A stretch of 64,000 nucleotides of DNA, taken from the NCBI RefSeq assembly GCF_009696315.1, contig NZ_VUMG01000003.1, positions 124,001-188,000 on the forward strand. Reading direction: 5' to 3'. This document shows positions 49,975 through 59,166 of the stretch, piece after piece. How positions within the stretch are numbered: position 1 is the first letter of the stretch; every line of letters starts with the position of its first letter. The notes below the pieces were generated by a model that was not told the DNA's origin, ran no database searches, and was given only the letters and a program-made list of their open reading frames with translations. Position numbers and translations under genes: made by a program. Origin of the DNA: Cutibacterium porci (lineage in GTDB: Bacteria > Actinomycetota > Actinomycetes > Propionibacteriales > Propionibacteriaceae).

Positions 49975-50810
49975 CCCGCTGGCGCCTAGATATCGCGTAT
50001 GACGGGGCGAATTTTTCCGGCTGGGCTGCGCAACCGGATCGCCGCACTGTCCAAGGCGAGCTGGAAAGATGGATCCCCAGGGTGCTGCGCCTCGACGGGC
50101 CAACCCCGTTGACGGTCGCGGGGCGTACCGACGCTGGCGTCCACGCCCGTGGCCAGGTAGCCCACGTCGACCTCCCCGACGACCTCGACACGTCGTCGAT
50201 GCTGCGTCGGCTATCCCGAGTCCTCGACCCCGACCTCGTCGTCGCATCGATCCGACGTGTTCCCGATGAGTTCGACGCCCGGTTCTCAGCGTTATGGCGC
50301 CGTTACGTCTACCGCCTGTGGGATGAGTCGTCCCGGCCTGACCCGGTGACACGCTTCCACGTGGCGCCCGTGCGGGGGCACCTCAACGTCGACCGCCTCA
50401 ACACCGCCGGTGCCTCTCTCCTCGGGCTACGCGACTTCGCTGCTTTCTGCAAATACCGCGAGGGCGCCACGACAATCCGCACCCTTCTCGATTGTCACGC
50501 CGAACGACTCGACGACCCGTGCGGCACCGTCGAGGTCACAGTCCGTGCCGACGCATTTTGCCACTCCATGGTGCGGTCCCTCGTGGGTGCTCTCACCGCC
50601 GTCGCGTCGGGGCGACGCAGCCAAGACTGGCTCGACACCGTCGCCGCCAGCACCTCGCGGGCATCCTCGGTGCTCGTCATGCCAGCCTGCGGACTCACCC
50701 TCGAGGAGGTCGGCTACCCTGCCGACGCAGACCTCGCCAAACGTGCCGCCCAGGCGCGTTCCCGTCGAACCCACGACGATACTTGTGACACCTGTTGGGA
50801 GGACCGATGA
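49971..50810 (+). CDS. truA: tRNA pseudouridine(38-40) synthase
   Basis: Isomerises U38-U40 in the tRNA anticodon arm. The 279-residue enzyme has the catalytic Asp in VAGRTDAGVHARGQVAHVD near residue 50, RRVPDEFDARFSALWRRYVYRLW and the FCHSMVRSLVGAL motif. It is coupled by ATGA overlaps to trmB before and to the methyltransferase after. Confidence 0.95.
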   Translation: MTRWRLDIAYDGANFSGWAAQPDRRTVQGELERWIPRVLRLDGPTPLTVAGRTDAGVHARGQVAHVDLPDDLDTSSMLRRLSRVLDPDLVVASIRRVPDEFDARFSALWRRYVYRLWDESSRPDPVTRFHVAPVRGHLNVDRLNTAGASLLGLRDFAAFCKYREGATTIRTLLDCHAERLDDPCGTVEVTVRADAFCHSMVRSLVGALTAVASGRRSQDWLDTVAASTSRASSVLVMPACGLTLEEVGYPADADLAKRAAQARSRRTHDDTCDTCWEDR

Positions 50811-51427
50811 GTCAATCGCGCCATGACGATCGTGGGCCCAGCCACTACTTCATCACCCCGCAGGGACCGGTCCAAACCCGCACTATCAGTGTCAACATCT
50901 GGGATGATTCCATGACGCTGACCACAGCAGGCGGGGTGTTCTCTGGCACGCGCCTCGATCCCGGCACCGCGGTTCTCATGCGAGAAGTCACTCCCCCGCC
51001 ATCGGACGGCACTTTTCTCGACCTTGGTTGCGGCTATGGGCCCATAGCTTGCGCTCTGGGGCGAGCTTGCCCTGGCTCGCAGATTGTCGCCGTCGACGTC
51101 AACGACCTCGCCATCAGATTGACGACCCGCAACGCCAAGGCCCTGGGGGTCGGCACTCGCGTCCACGCCTGCCGCCCCGAGGATGTTGATCCTCACCTCC
51201 GCTTCGACGAAATATGGTCAAATCCGCCGATCCGAGTAGGGAAAGCGGTCCTGCATGAGATGTTGACGATGTGGCTGACGCGTCTCAGTGACGACGGGGT
51301 GGCGCACCTCGTCGTCGGGAAAAACCTTGGCGCGGATTCTCTCACCCGCTGGCTGTGTCAGCAGGGATTTGACGCGGCTCGGATCGCTTCCGCGAAAGGG
51401 TTCAGGGTCATCGACGTCCACGCCTGA
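50807..51427 (+). CDS. Class I SAM methyltransferase, RsmC/MTS-like
   Basis: A 206-residue methyltransferase of the small MTS (RsmC-like) type: VFSGTRLDPGTAVLM, SAM motif FLDLGCGYGPIACALG near residue 70, VAVDVN and the N-[PP] catalytic motif EIWSNPPIRVG near 140. The NPP motif points to base N-methylation, probably guanine N2 of rRNA. It is coupled to truA, so it belongs to an RNA-modification operon. Confidence 0.85.
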   Translation: MSQSRHDDRGPSHYFITPQGPVQTRTISVNIWDDSMTLTTAGGVFSGTRLDPGTAVLMREVTPPPSDGTFLDLGCGYGPIACALGRACPGSQIVAVDVNDLAIRLTTRNAKALGVGTRVHACRPEDVDPHLRFDEIWSNPPIRVGKAVLHEMLTMWLTRLSDDGVAHLVVGKNLGADSLTRWLCQQGFDAARIASAKGFRVIDVHA

Positions 51428-51501
51428 CCAGGTCGTAAGCTGAGACGGTGCCCATAGGAAGCGAAGCCATACCTTACGATGCCTGGGATCAGGGTTGAGC
51501 T

Positions 51502-52758
51502 GTGTCAAGGTTAGTGACGAGAACGTCTGACCCTGTCGTCGAGATTCCGACCCCGACTGCCGCTGGGAATACCAGGACAGTCCACCCATGGTCGTGGTGG
51601 GCATGGGCGGCAGGCTGCGGAATTGCCATCAGCCTCACCACTAATCCACTCCTGGTCGTCCTCATGACGGGAGCCGTCGCCATCGTCGTCGCATTGCGCC
51701 GTACTGACGAACCGTGGGCCCGGTCCGCAGGTGTCTACGCCGGCCTGGCCCTCGCCGTCATCGGTATTCGCGTGTTCTTCCAAATTCTCATCGGCGGCGA
51801 CGGGACGGGAACGGTGCTTTTCCGCCTTCCCGAGGCGTCTCTGCCTGACTGGGCGGCCGGGATCCGCATTGGCGGCCCAGTTACCGCCGAGGGGCTGGCC
51901 GCCACCGGTTACGATGCCCTCCGACTAGCCGGAATGCTGATTTGCTTCGGTGCTGCGAATTCACTGGCCAACCCCCGACGCGTCCTCAAATCAGTCCCCG
52001 CCGCTTTACATGATGTTTCCGTGGCCGTCGTCATCGCTCTGTCGGTTTTCCCCCAGCTCATCGCCTCGGTGCAACGAGTTCGACGCGCGCGACGGCTACG
52101 CGGCGATACCCGAACCGGTATTCGCGCTCTGGTAGCCGTTCTCGTTCCGGTGCTTGAGGATTCCGTCGAAACATCAATGTCTTTGGCTCGCGGGATGGAA
52201 TCGCGCGGGTACGGACGCACTCATCGTCACGTCAACCCTGGGACGCAGGTTCTACTCATGATCTCGGTTATGGTGCTGACCCTCGGTTGTTACGGCGTCC
52301 TCGCTAACCCGACCGGATCGTTCAGCGCCAACCCGTCAAGCTGCGCTCCCGGCAGCCTCTGTTCATGGTTTCTGACTGATCGAATGGGTCAGCACATTGG
52401 CATCGTGCTCATCATCGCCGGAGCCATCGGGTCGGTCATCGGGCTGAGGATCTCAGGGAGCCGCCTCGGGGTGAGCCGGTACCGCCCTGACGTATGGACG
52501 TGGCAGGCAACAGCGTCGTGCCTGTGCGGGGCGATCGCGGTCGTCACCATGATCTGGCTCTCCCGCGCCGACCCCGACGCCGTCACTGTATCGACCTCGC
52601 CTGTGGTTTGGCCGCCGTTGCAACCAACGATGCTCCTCCTGGTCGTGGTGACCGTGTTGCCCGGAATAGTCACCCCCGCACCCCAACGGTCCAGCCACAT
52701 TGATCCGGAGCAGGCCGCATCGTGGCAATCCTGGAAGGACGAGGTAGTCGAGTCATGA
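51502..52758 (+). CDS. ecfT: ECF transporter transmembrane component (EcfT)
   Basis: Membrane scaffold of an energy-coupling-factor importer. A 418-residue protein starting with GTG. It has five or more helices and the cytoplasmic coupling-helix motif RRARRLRGDT, followed by ARGMESRGYGR. It is longer than single-domain EcfT (about 265 residues) owing to a C-terminal half with three more helices. The stop overlaps the ATPase start. The substrate is set by the S component at 54407. Confidence 0.82.
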   Translation: MSRLVTRTSDPVVEIPTPTAAGNTRTVHPWSWWAWAAGCGIAISLTTNPLLVVLMTGAVAIVVALRRTDEPWARSAGVYAGLALAVIGIRVFFQILIGGDGTGTVLFRLPEASLPDWAAGIRIGGPVTAEGLAATGYDALRLAGMLICFGAANSLANPRRVLKSVPAALHDVSVAVVIALSVFPQLIASVQRVRRARRLRGDTRTGIRALVAVLVPVLEDSVETSMSLARGMESRGYGRTHRHVNPGTQVLLMISVMVLTLGCYGVLANPTGSFSANPSSCAPGSLCSWFLTDRMGQHIGIVLIIAGAIGSVIGLRISGSRLGVSRYRPDVWTWQATASCLCGAIAVVTMIWLSRADPDAVTVSTSPVVWPPLQPTMLLLVVVTVLPGIVTPAPQRSSHIDPEQAASWQSWKDEVVES

Positions 52759-54410
52759 GCGATGTCATCACCCTGTCAAACGTGTCGATAACCCACCCTG
52801 GCGCCTCGGCTCCGACCCTCAGGAGCGTCAACCTCGTCGTCGAGGAGGGCGACTTGACTCTGGTCGTCGGGCGCACAGGCACCGGTAAGTCGACCCTGTT
52901 GGGGGCGCTCAATGGGATCGTCCCTCACTTCACCGGCGGTCGTCTTGACGGCACCGTCACAGTCGCCGGACGCGACACCCGTACTCATCGCCCCCGAGAA
53001 CTGGCCGACGTCGTCGGCGTGGTCGGGCAGAACCCGGTTGCCGGGTTTGTCACTGACACTGTCGAGGATGAGATCGCCTATGGTATGGAGCAGCTGGGCA
53101 TCTCACCGTCAGTGATGCGCAAGAGGGTCGAGGAAACGCTAGACCTCATGGGGATCGCCGATTTGCGTCGTAGGGCGTTGCTAAGCCTGTCGGGGGGTCA
53201 GCAGCAGCGGGTGGCTATCGCCGCTGTTTTGGCTGCTCAGCCTCGCATTCTCGTCCTTGACGAACCAACCAGCGCCCTCGATCCCACTGCGGCTCAGGAC
53301 GTCCTTGCCTCCATTTCTACGCTCGTCCATGACGTGGGACTGACCGTTGTTCTTGCCGAGCATCGTCTGGAACGTGTCATGCACGCCGCAGACGCCGTTT
53401 GGTGGCTCCCGGGTGACGGCTCGGTGGTGGCGGGACCCCCCGAGGAGGTATTGGCTCACGCTGACGTCGTCCCGCCGCTGGCGGCTCTGAGTCGCACTAT
53501 GAAATGGCCAACTGTGCCATTGTCGGTGCGCGAGGCCCGTCGTCGGGTCGGTCCGCACCTAGATCTCCCACATGCTCCACAACCCTGTGAGGCCATGACC
53601 TGGCACGGCAGTGGAGACGACGTACTGCGCTTGGACAAGGTTGGAGTCAGCTACGGCAAGGTACGGGCCGTCGACACTATGACGGCCACGTTGGAACGTG
53701 GCACCATTACCTGCCTCATGGGGCGAAATGGGTCAGGCAAGTCATCGTTAATGTGGGCGATACAGGGAGCGACGAAATCGTCAGGAAAGGTGCTGGTCAA
53801 CCACCACGGTTCCTGGTCTGACCCCCGCAAGGTCGACGCCGCAACTGCGCGCCAGATGGTCAGCCTGGTCCCGCAGTCGGCATCTGACCTGCTCTACTTA
53901 CCAACCGTCGCTGAGGAATGCGCCCAAGCCGACAAAGAGTCCAACGTGCCCGACGGCACCACCGGCGCTATCTTGTCGCGTCTCGGTGTGGAATTACCGG
54001 AAGATCGTAATCCCCGGGACATGTCGGAAGGACAGCGACTTGCCCTCGTGCTGGCGATCCAATTGTCCAGCCGTCCCGACATCCTCCTCCTCGACGAGCC
54101 CACCCGCGGCCTCGATTACGCCATGAAGACCGAATTGACCAGGATCGTCCGGGACATCGCCTCTGGTGTTACCGGGGAGCCAGCGGCAGTTCTCCTGGCC
54201 ACCCATGACGTCGAGTTTGCTGCAGCGACGACGGACCGCACGATTGTCATGGCGACCGGTCATGTGGTTGCCGACGGGTCCACCCGCTCACTGTGCACGT
54301 CCTCGCCTGGGTTCAGCCCGCAGATCGCGAAAGTGTTTCATCCAGCCGACGTGATGACGATCGCCGACGTAGAGCGGCTCGTGGGCACCCCGATCGGAGC
54401 GCGCCGATGA
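52755..54410 (+). CDS. ecfA: ECF transporter ATPase, fused A1-A2
   Basis: Two ABC ATPase domains in one 551-residue chain. Domain 1: Walker A GRTGTGKSTLLGAL near residue 45, signature LSGGQQQRVAIAAVL, Walker B LVLDEPTSALDP. Domain 2: Walker A GRNGSGKSSLMWAI near 330, a variant signature MSEGQRLALVLA, and LLLDEPTRGLD. The fused A1A2 arrangement is common in actinobacterial ECF systems. It lies between ecfT and the S component with ATGA overlaps on both sides. Confidence 0.9.
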   Translation: MSDVITLSNVSITHPGASAPTLRSVNLVVEEGDLTLVVGRTGTGKSTLLGALNGIVPHFTGGRLDGTVTVAGRDTRTHRPRELADVVGVVGQNPVAGFVTDTVEDEIAYGMEQLGISPSVMRKRVEETLDLMGIADLRRRALLSLSGGQQQRVAIAAVLAAQPRILVLDEPTSALDPTAAQDVLASISTLVHDVGLTVVLAEHRLERVMHAADAVWWLPGDGSVVAGPPEEVLAHADVVPPLAALSRTMKWPTVPLSVREARRRVGPHLDLPHAPQPCEAMTWHGSGDDVLRLDKVGVSYGKVRAVDTMTATLERGTITCLMGRNGSGKSSLMWAIQGATKSSGKVLVNHHGSWSDPRKVDAATARQMVSLVPQSASDLLYLPTVAEECAQADKESNVPDGTTGAILSRLGVELPEDRNPRDMSEGQRLALVLAIQLSSRPDILLLDEPTRGLDYAMKTELTRIVRDIASGVTGEPAAVLLATHDVEFAAATTDRTIVMATGHVVADGSTRSLCTSSPGFSPQIAKVFHPADVMTIADVERLVGTPIGARR

Positions 54411-55285
54411 GCAGCGGCCAGCACACCGCAGTTCGCACCTCGACGACATCTCGGGTGCTACTCGTCGTCACCGCAGCCATGGGGTTACTCGCCTTCTGCT
54501 GGCCATTGTTCCTGAACCCGGGAAGCGCCGCCGACTACGAGACGCGCACCCCATTCCTCTTCGCCGCAATCTTGCCCGTGGTGTTAGCGGTGGTGGTCTC
54601 TCAACTGAGTTCTGACGGGATCGACGTCAAGGCCCTCGCCATGATCGGTGTGTTGACCGCATGTGGCGCAGCGCTACGCACCCTTAGCCCATCGATGGCG
54701 GGAATCTCATTCGTCTTCATCCTCATGATTGCCGGAGCGAGAGTGTTCGGCGCGGCCTTTGGCTTCGTCCTCGGCACCACGACGATGTTCGCATCTGCCC
54801 TCCTCACCGCAGGTTTCGGCCCCTGGCTGCCCTACCAGATGATCGCCTCGGGGTTCGTCGGGCTGGGGGCGGGACTCCTTCCGCGCGCGAGGGGCAAAGC
54901 CGAAATTGCCTGGCTGTGCGGGTGGGGATTCGTCTCAGCCTTCGTTTACGGCTGGTTGATGGACTTCGCCTTCTGGCCTTTCAACCTCGGCACAAGCACC
55001 CAGCTGTCCTTCGACCCGCACGCCTCCCCACTGACGAACCTGTGGCACTTCGTGCTGTTCAATGTGGCGACGTCCATGGGCTGGAATCTGGGACGCGCGC
55101 TCACCAATGTGGTGTGCCTGGCGCTGTTGGGGGGTCCGATTCTGCGGGTACTACGGCGGGCATCCCGACGTGCCCAATTCATGCCAGATGCCGTCGACAG
55201 TCCGAGTACAGGGGACAGTTACATGTCCGCCAATGCATCTGGCCCCTCGGGCAGGATCTGCCCACCATCGACCACGATCGACTGA
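54407..55285 (+). CDS. ECF transporter substrate-binding (S) component
   Basis: A 292-residue protein with six hydrophobic segments, a short polar N-terminus, and loops PWLPYQMIASGFVGLGAGLL and WGFVSAFVYGWLMDFAFWPF typical of group II S components such as CbrT/HmpT-like proteins. The substrate (a vitamin or its precursor, or a metal) cannot be told from sequence. No cobalamin, thiamine or riboflavin riboswitch is seen before ecfT. The last 67 bases overlap the convergent dehydrogenase gene. Confidence 0.75.
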   Translation: MSSGQHTAVRTSTTSRVLLVVTAAMGLLAFCWPLFLNPGSAADYETRTPFLFAAILPVVLAVVVSQLSSDGIDVKALAMIGVLTACGAALRTLSPSMAGISFVFILMIAGARVFGAAFGFVLGTTTMFASALLTAGFGPWLPYQMIASGFVGLGAGLLPRARGKAEIAWLCGWGFVSAFVYGWLMDFAFWPFNLGTSTQLSFDPHASPLTNLWHFVLFNVATSMGWNLGRALTNVVCLALLGGPILRVLRRASRRAQFMPDAVDSPSTGDSYMSANASGPSGRICPPSTTID

Positions 55286-55980
55286 CCGGTCACATAGCGC
55301 GCACCATCTGAGGCGAGGTACGCCACTGCCTCGCCAATATCGGTCGCCTCGCCGAGCATCCCCAGCGGTACGGCTTTCGCCATCTCAGCAAGGTAATCGT
55401 CCCCCAAGGCCTTCAAACCTGGGGTCACGATATTGCCCGGCATCACAGCATTAATGGTGATCTTGTCGCCCGCCAGCTCCATCGCCGCAGAGCGAATGAA
55501 TCCCATCTGTGCTGCTTTCGTGGCACCATAATGGGACCATCCGGGATACCCGGTGATATTGCCGGTGATCGACGAGGTCACCACAATGCGTCCACGGCCA
55601 GATTGACGAAGTGCCGGCGTCGCCGCCTGCACGACGTGCATCATGCCCTTGACATTGACGTCGAAGATGAAGTCAATCTGGTCATCGTCAAGGTCAGCGA
55701 GGCGGGTCTGGGGATACACACCAGCGTTAGCGGCAAGCACTGACAGGCCGCCAAGCTTGGCGGCGACATCCTTCACGACGCGGATGCAGGCATCTTTGTC
55801 CCGCACATCGAGTTGGTAGGCGTCAAGCCCCTCCGCGCGAGCCTGAACGCATTCTTCCTCAGTCACGCCCGTGACGGCGACGCGGGCGCCGTGGGATGCA
55901 AGCACCTGCGCAATTCCACGGCCGATACCAGCGGATCCACCGGTCACCAACGCGGTACGGCCAGCGAGTAGCTCAGTCAT
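55219..55980 (-). CDS. Short-chain dehydrogenase/reductase, FabG-like
   Basis: A 253-residue classical SDR: cofactor loop TGGSAGIGRGIA, NAG at about 88, catalytic Ser (TSSITG) and YGATK (Tyr-x3-Lys), then PGNIVTPG. The end VTGQSIVVDGGQILPE is typical of FabG and related oxidoreductases. The substrate is unknown. GGAGGAG lies just before ATG 55980; an upstream in-frame ATG at 56022 lacks conservation. Single gene, converging on the ECF S-component gene with an overlap. Confidence 0.85.
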   Translation of the reverse strand: MTELLAGRTALVTGGSAGIGRGIAQVLASHGARVAVTGVTEEECVQARAEGLDAYQLDVRDKDACIRVVKDVAAKLGGLSVLAANAGVYPQTRLADLDDDQIDFIFDVNVKGMMHVVQAATPALRQSGRGRIVVTSSITGNITGYPGWSHYGATKAAQMGFIRSAAMELAGDKITINAVMPGNIVTPGLKALGDDYLAEMAKAVPLGMLGEATDIGEAVAYLASDGARYVTGQSIVVDGGQILPEGPDALADM

Positions 55981-56309
55981 TGTCACTCCTCCAACATCGT
56001 TGATCGCAGGGGACGGCTTCATCGTAACGCTGGGTGGCGCTCAATGCGTGGCGGAGGTCTGAAAAGCGCGGCGGAGGCTGAAAAGCGTGGCGGGGGCTGC
56101 ACAGCGCGAGTGGTGATGCCTGGCCCATGGGTGAGTGTGCGGAGGGCCGTGGGATCCGATACGTCAGACCACATTCCTCCACATCTAGTGAAAAATCTCG
56201 CAAACACGGGAATGATGGAGACAGGTTCGGCGTTGTACCGAACAAGCGGCCCTGCCAGGGGCCACGTCATGGCAGACGTCGTGACGGATCTCGTTCCATA
56301 GGAGGAAGA
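55981..56309 (+). other. sodA/SDR divergent intergenic region
   Basis: No gene. It holds the short triple repeat at 56046-56103 and the sodA ribosome-binding site GGAGGAAG just before 56310. A metal- or redox-responsive operator could lie here but none is recognised. Confidence 0.4.
56046..56103 (+). repeat. Three tandem imperfect 19-20 bp repeats
   Basis: Consensus GCGYGGCGGAGGCTGAAAA, copies starting at 56046, 56066 and 56085, the last with two or three changes. They sit between the divergent SDR and sodA genes. Helical-turn-spaced repeats often bind a regulator; here this is only suggestive. Confidence 0.6.
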
Positions 56310-56930
56310 ATGGCTGTTTACACCCTTCCCGATCTCGACTACGACTACGGCGCATTGGAGCCCCACATCTCGGGCAAGATCATGGAACTGCACCATGACA
56401 AGCACCACAACACCTACGTTCAGGGCGCCAACACCGCCCTAGAGAAGCTGGCCGAAGCCCGCGACAAGGGCGACTTCGGAGCCATCAACAAGCTCGAGAA
56501 GGATCTGGCCTTCAACCTCGGTGGTCACATCAACCACTCTGTGTTCTGGAAGAACATGTCACCTAACGGTGGTGGCCGTCCGGAGGGCAACGAGCTCGCC
56601 GCTGCAATTGACGAGTTCTTTGGTTCCTTCGATGGCTTTAAGAAGCAGTTCGAAGAGGCCGCGAAGGGCGTTCAGGGCTCCGGCTGGGGCATGCTGGTGT
56701 GGGATGTGCTGGGCCAGCGCCTCAACACGATGCAGCTGTTCGATCAGCAGGGCAACCTGCCGTCCGGCCAAATCCCGATCGTGCAGCTCGACATGTGGGA
56801 GCATGCCTACTACCTGCAGTACCAGAACGTGAAGGCCGACTACGTCAGCGCTTGGTGGAACGTCGTCAACTGGGCCGACGCTCAGGCCCGCTTCGATCGT
56901 GCCCGTTCTCAGACCCCAGGTCTCATCTGA
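56310..56930 (+). CDS. sodA: Superoxide dismutase, Fe/Mn family
   Basis: Converts superoxide to oxygen and hydrogen peroxide. The 206-residue enzyme has metal ligands His in [13 protein letters not shown] and INHSVFW, then Asp and His in [14 protein letters not shown]. Propionibacterial SodA can work with Fe or Mn; the sequence alone does not settle the metal. GGAGG lies 8 bases before ATG 56310. Monocistronic, with a terminator after it. Confidence 0.95.
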   Translation: MAVYTLPDLDYDYGALEPHISGKIMELHHDKHHNTYVQGANTALEKLAEARDKGDFGAINKLEKDLAFNLGGHINHSVFWKNMSPNGGGRPEGNELAAAIDEFFGSFDGFKKQFEEAAKGVQGSGWGMLVWDVLGQRLNTMQLFDQQGNLPSGQIPIVQLDMWEHAYYLQYQNVKADYVSAWWNVVNWADAQARFDRARSQTPGLI

Positions 56931-56947
56931 GACGCTATCTGACTTTG

Positions 56948-56978
56948 CGAGGGGCCCATCGCCATGGTGGGCCCCTCG
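56948..56978 (+). terminator. sodA terminator
   Basis: An 11-bp GC-rich stem (CGAGGGGCCCA with TGGGCCCCTCG, 9-base loop), 17 bases after the sodA stop. Confidence 0.8.
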
Positions 56979-57158
56979 TCGTGCATCCACGCCAGATTCT
57001 CATCACCGTCAATCCCAGCGACCCTCATAACCAGTACGGTGGGTCGATAGGCCGAAAATCGCACTATCGGTCTTAAAACCATGGAGCGACGTATCGATGA
57101 CAGGGCTTCTGTCTGTCGTTCCTTGACGCACTGTCCGCCACCGGAAGGGGCTGCCATA

Positions 57159-58523
57159 ATGGCCGCCAACATCCCGACCACCAGTTCAGCGCCCGACACG
57201 CCATCGACGTCGGCCTCGATCCCGCCTAACTCCAGACAATTTCTGCGTCATGTTACGGCAGCCACCGCTTTTGGTGGCGGGCTCGACGGTTTCGATCTTG
57301 GCATTATTAGTGTCGTCATCTTGCACATCAATCACGACCTTGGGCTGACCCCCGCGATGGAAGGACTCGTCGGGGCGGCGAGCCTGCTCGGCATTTTCAT
57401 CGGCGCCCCGCTCTTCGGCTACCTCACCGATAAATTCGGCCGCCGCAAGATGTTTCTCGTCGACATCGTCGCTTTTATCGTGATTGGCGTGGGGCAGGCT
57501 TTCGCCATGGGCGGAGTCTCGCTGGCGATTCTCAGATTCCTGTTGGGCATGGCCATCGGCGCAGAGTATTCCATCGGGGCGCCCATGCTTTCAGAGTTCG
57601 TTCCGGCCCGAGAACGCGGATCGAAGCTAGCTTTCCTCGAATTGTGCTGGCGCATCGGCTTTTTGATCGCCGTACTCCTGGGATATGCGCTGCTATGGTG
57701 TGGGGTGTCGTGGAAGGTCATCCTGGCCACCTCGGTTGTCCCAGCCCTCATTGTGCTTGGGTTGAGGATCGGTCTACCAGAATCGCCACGCTGGTTGCTG
57801 CGTCACGGTCGCGAAGCAGAGGCTCGCGCAATCGTCGAGGAGCATATGGGACCGGACTATTTCGCCGCAGAGAGGCTCGGCGAGGAGTCCGTGGACGGTG
57901 AAGGCTACCGCAAACTATTCAGCAAAGGTCACCGGCAACGCACGGTCTTTGTCTGTCTTTTCTGGACGTGCATCGTCACCCCATATTTTGCGATCTTCAC
58001 CTACGCCCCGAAGGTGCTTGAATCCCTCAACGTCAAGTCTCAAGCTGGCGGCACAATTCTCTCTAACACGATCGGCGTCGTGGGCGCGGTCGCTGGTCTG
58101 GTAGCGATCGACCGCATTGGCCGTCGACGTATGCTCATCGGGCCGTTCTGGATTCAGGCTGTTGTCCTCTTGGTTGTCGGATTGTGGACCCATGCGCCGT
58201 CGTGGGTGCTGGTTGTGGGCTTGGCAATCTTCGCTTTGGTTAACTCCTACAGCGACATCCTGACTGCGGTGTACCCCTCAGAGATCTTCGACACCGATAT
58301 CCGATCCAGTGGGGTGGGCTTCGGGTCGGCTGTCAGCCGCATTGGCGCATTCCTCGGTACCTACCTGCTGCCCATCGGCATCGGGACGATCGGGATCAAG
58401 TGGTGCATGGTCATCGCGGCGGCACTCTGCGTCATAGGCGCCGTGACGGGTCAGACGATGGCACCTGAGACGATGAACCGGCCCTTGACGAAGACGGCGA
58501 CTGGCGAATTGACGCAAGCCTGA
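57159..58523 (+). CDS. MFS transporter, sugar/aromatic-acid-type
   Basis: A 454-residue 12-helix carrier with DGFDLGIISVV in helix 1 and the motif GYLTDKFGRRKMFLVD in loop 2-3. The helix-6 end has PESPRWLLRHGREAEA and the second half AIDRIGRRRML. These are features of the sugar porter/metabolite:H+ symporter branch. The substrate is not assignable. GAAGGGG precedes the ATG. It ends 10 bases from the convergent gene. Confidence 0.82.
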   Translation: MAANIPTTSSAPDTPSTSASIPPNSRQFLRHVTAATAFGGGLDGFDLGIISVVILHINHDLGLTPAMEGLVGAASLLGIFIGAPLFGYLTDKFGRRKMFLVDIVAFIVIGVGQAFAMGGVSLAILRFLLGMAIGAEYSIGAPMLSEFVPARERGSKLAFLELCWRIGFLIAVLLGYALLWCGVSWKVILATSVVPALIVLGLRIGLPESPRWLLRHGREAEARAIVEEHMGPDYFAAERLGEESVDGEGYRKLFSKGHRQRTVFVCLFWTCIVTPYFAIFTYAPKVLESLNVKSQAGGTILSNTIGVVGAVAGLVAIDRIGRRRMLIGPFWIQAVVLLVVGLWTHAPSWVLVVGLAIFALVNSYSDILTAVYPSEIFDTDIRSSGVGFGSAVSRIGAFLGTYLLPIGIGTIGIKWCMVIAAALCVIGAVTGQTMAPETMNRPLTKTATGELTQA

Positions 58524-58533
58524 CCGCGCGGTG

Positions 58534-59166
58534 TCAGGCCGACCGTCCGAATGGCCGGTACATCCAGCTCTGGATGTCCGATCCCGTCAGCCACGATTTC
58601 CACACGCTAGCGACGACGATCGGGGCCAGAGCGAATGTGGTATCAATGCTATTTAGTCTGGTCCGGTCGAGTACCTCGGTGACGGGGACGAAAGCGACGT
58701 TGCCAGCCGTGTTGCCTGGCCGCGACGCGCAGACATCGAGCTCTTTGCCGTCGTAGGTGACCCGTAGCCAGCTGTGTCCGGTGTGGTACCACGGGTGGTG
58801 TTCCAAACGGACTCGCGCTGCGTGGACGGGCCGAACCTGGAATCCCAGCTGCTCAAGTATCTGTCCCAGCACGATGTTGTACTGGCCCGAGTGACCGTGC
58901 CCGGCCTCCAAGGACGCTTGAGGGCTGAGCCACAGGTGCCAACACGAGTAGTGGGTGTACATCCGGTGCACCAGACTGGTGGCCTTGTTGACGAGGTCCC
59001 AACCGACTGCCCCGGAGGCTCGGCATGCCGCGACAACATCCGCTGCGGTTCGCAGGGGTGCGCCTGCGGGACCTTCAGGCAGGCCTGGCTCAGGTTGTGG
59101 AGCCTTAATCGCGACAGTGACGACGGCTGCCGCAGCGCCTGCCAACACGAGTGGGATCTTGTTCAT
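58534..59166 (-). CDS. Transglutaminase-like secreted or anchored protein, uncharacterised
   Basis: A 210-residue protein with a signal/anchor segment at residues 4-21. A Cys (HYSCWHLW), then a His/Asp pair (HTGHSWLRVTYDGKELDVC) arranged as in the transglutaminase-like Cys-His-Asp fold. No family is certain. Its start overlaps the GT4 stop (ATGA), so it is probably made with that glycosyltransferase and could act on the envelope. Confidence 0.55.
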   Translation of the reverse strand: MNKIPLVLAGAAAAVVTVAIKAPQPEPGLPEGPAGAPLRTAADVVAACRASGAVGWDLVNKATSLVHRMYTHYSCWHLWLSPQASLEAGHGHSGQYNIVLGQILEQLGFQVRPVHAARVRLEHHPWYHTGHSWLRVTYDGKELDVCASRPGNTAGNVAFVPVTEVLDRTRLNSIDTTFALAPIVVASVWKSWLTGSDIQSWMYRPFGRSA

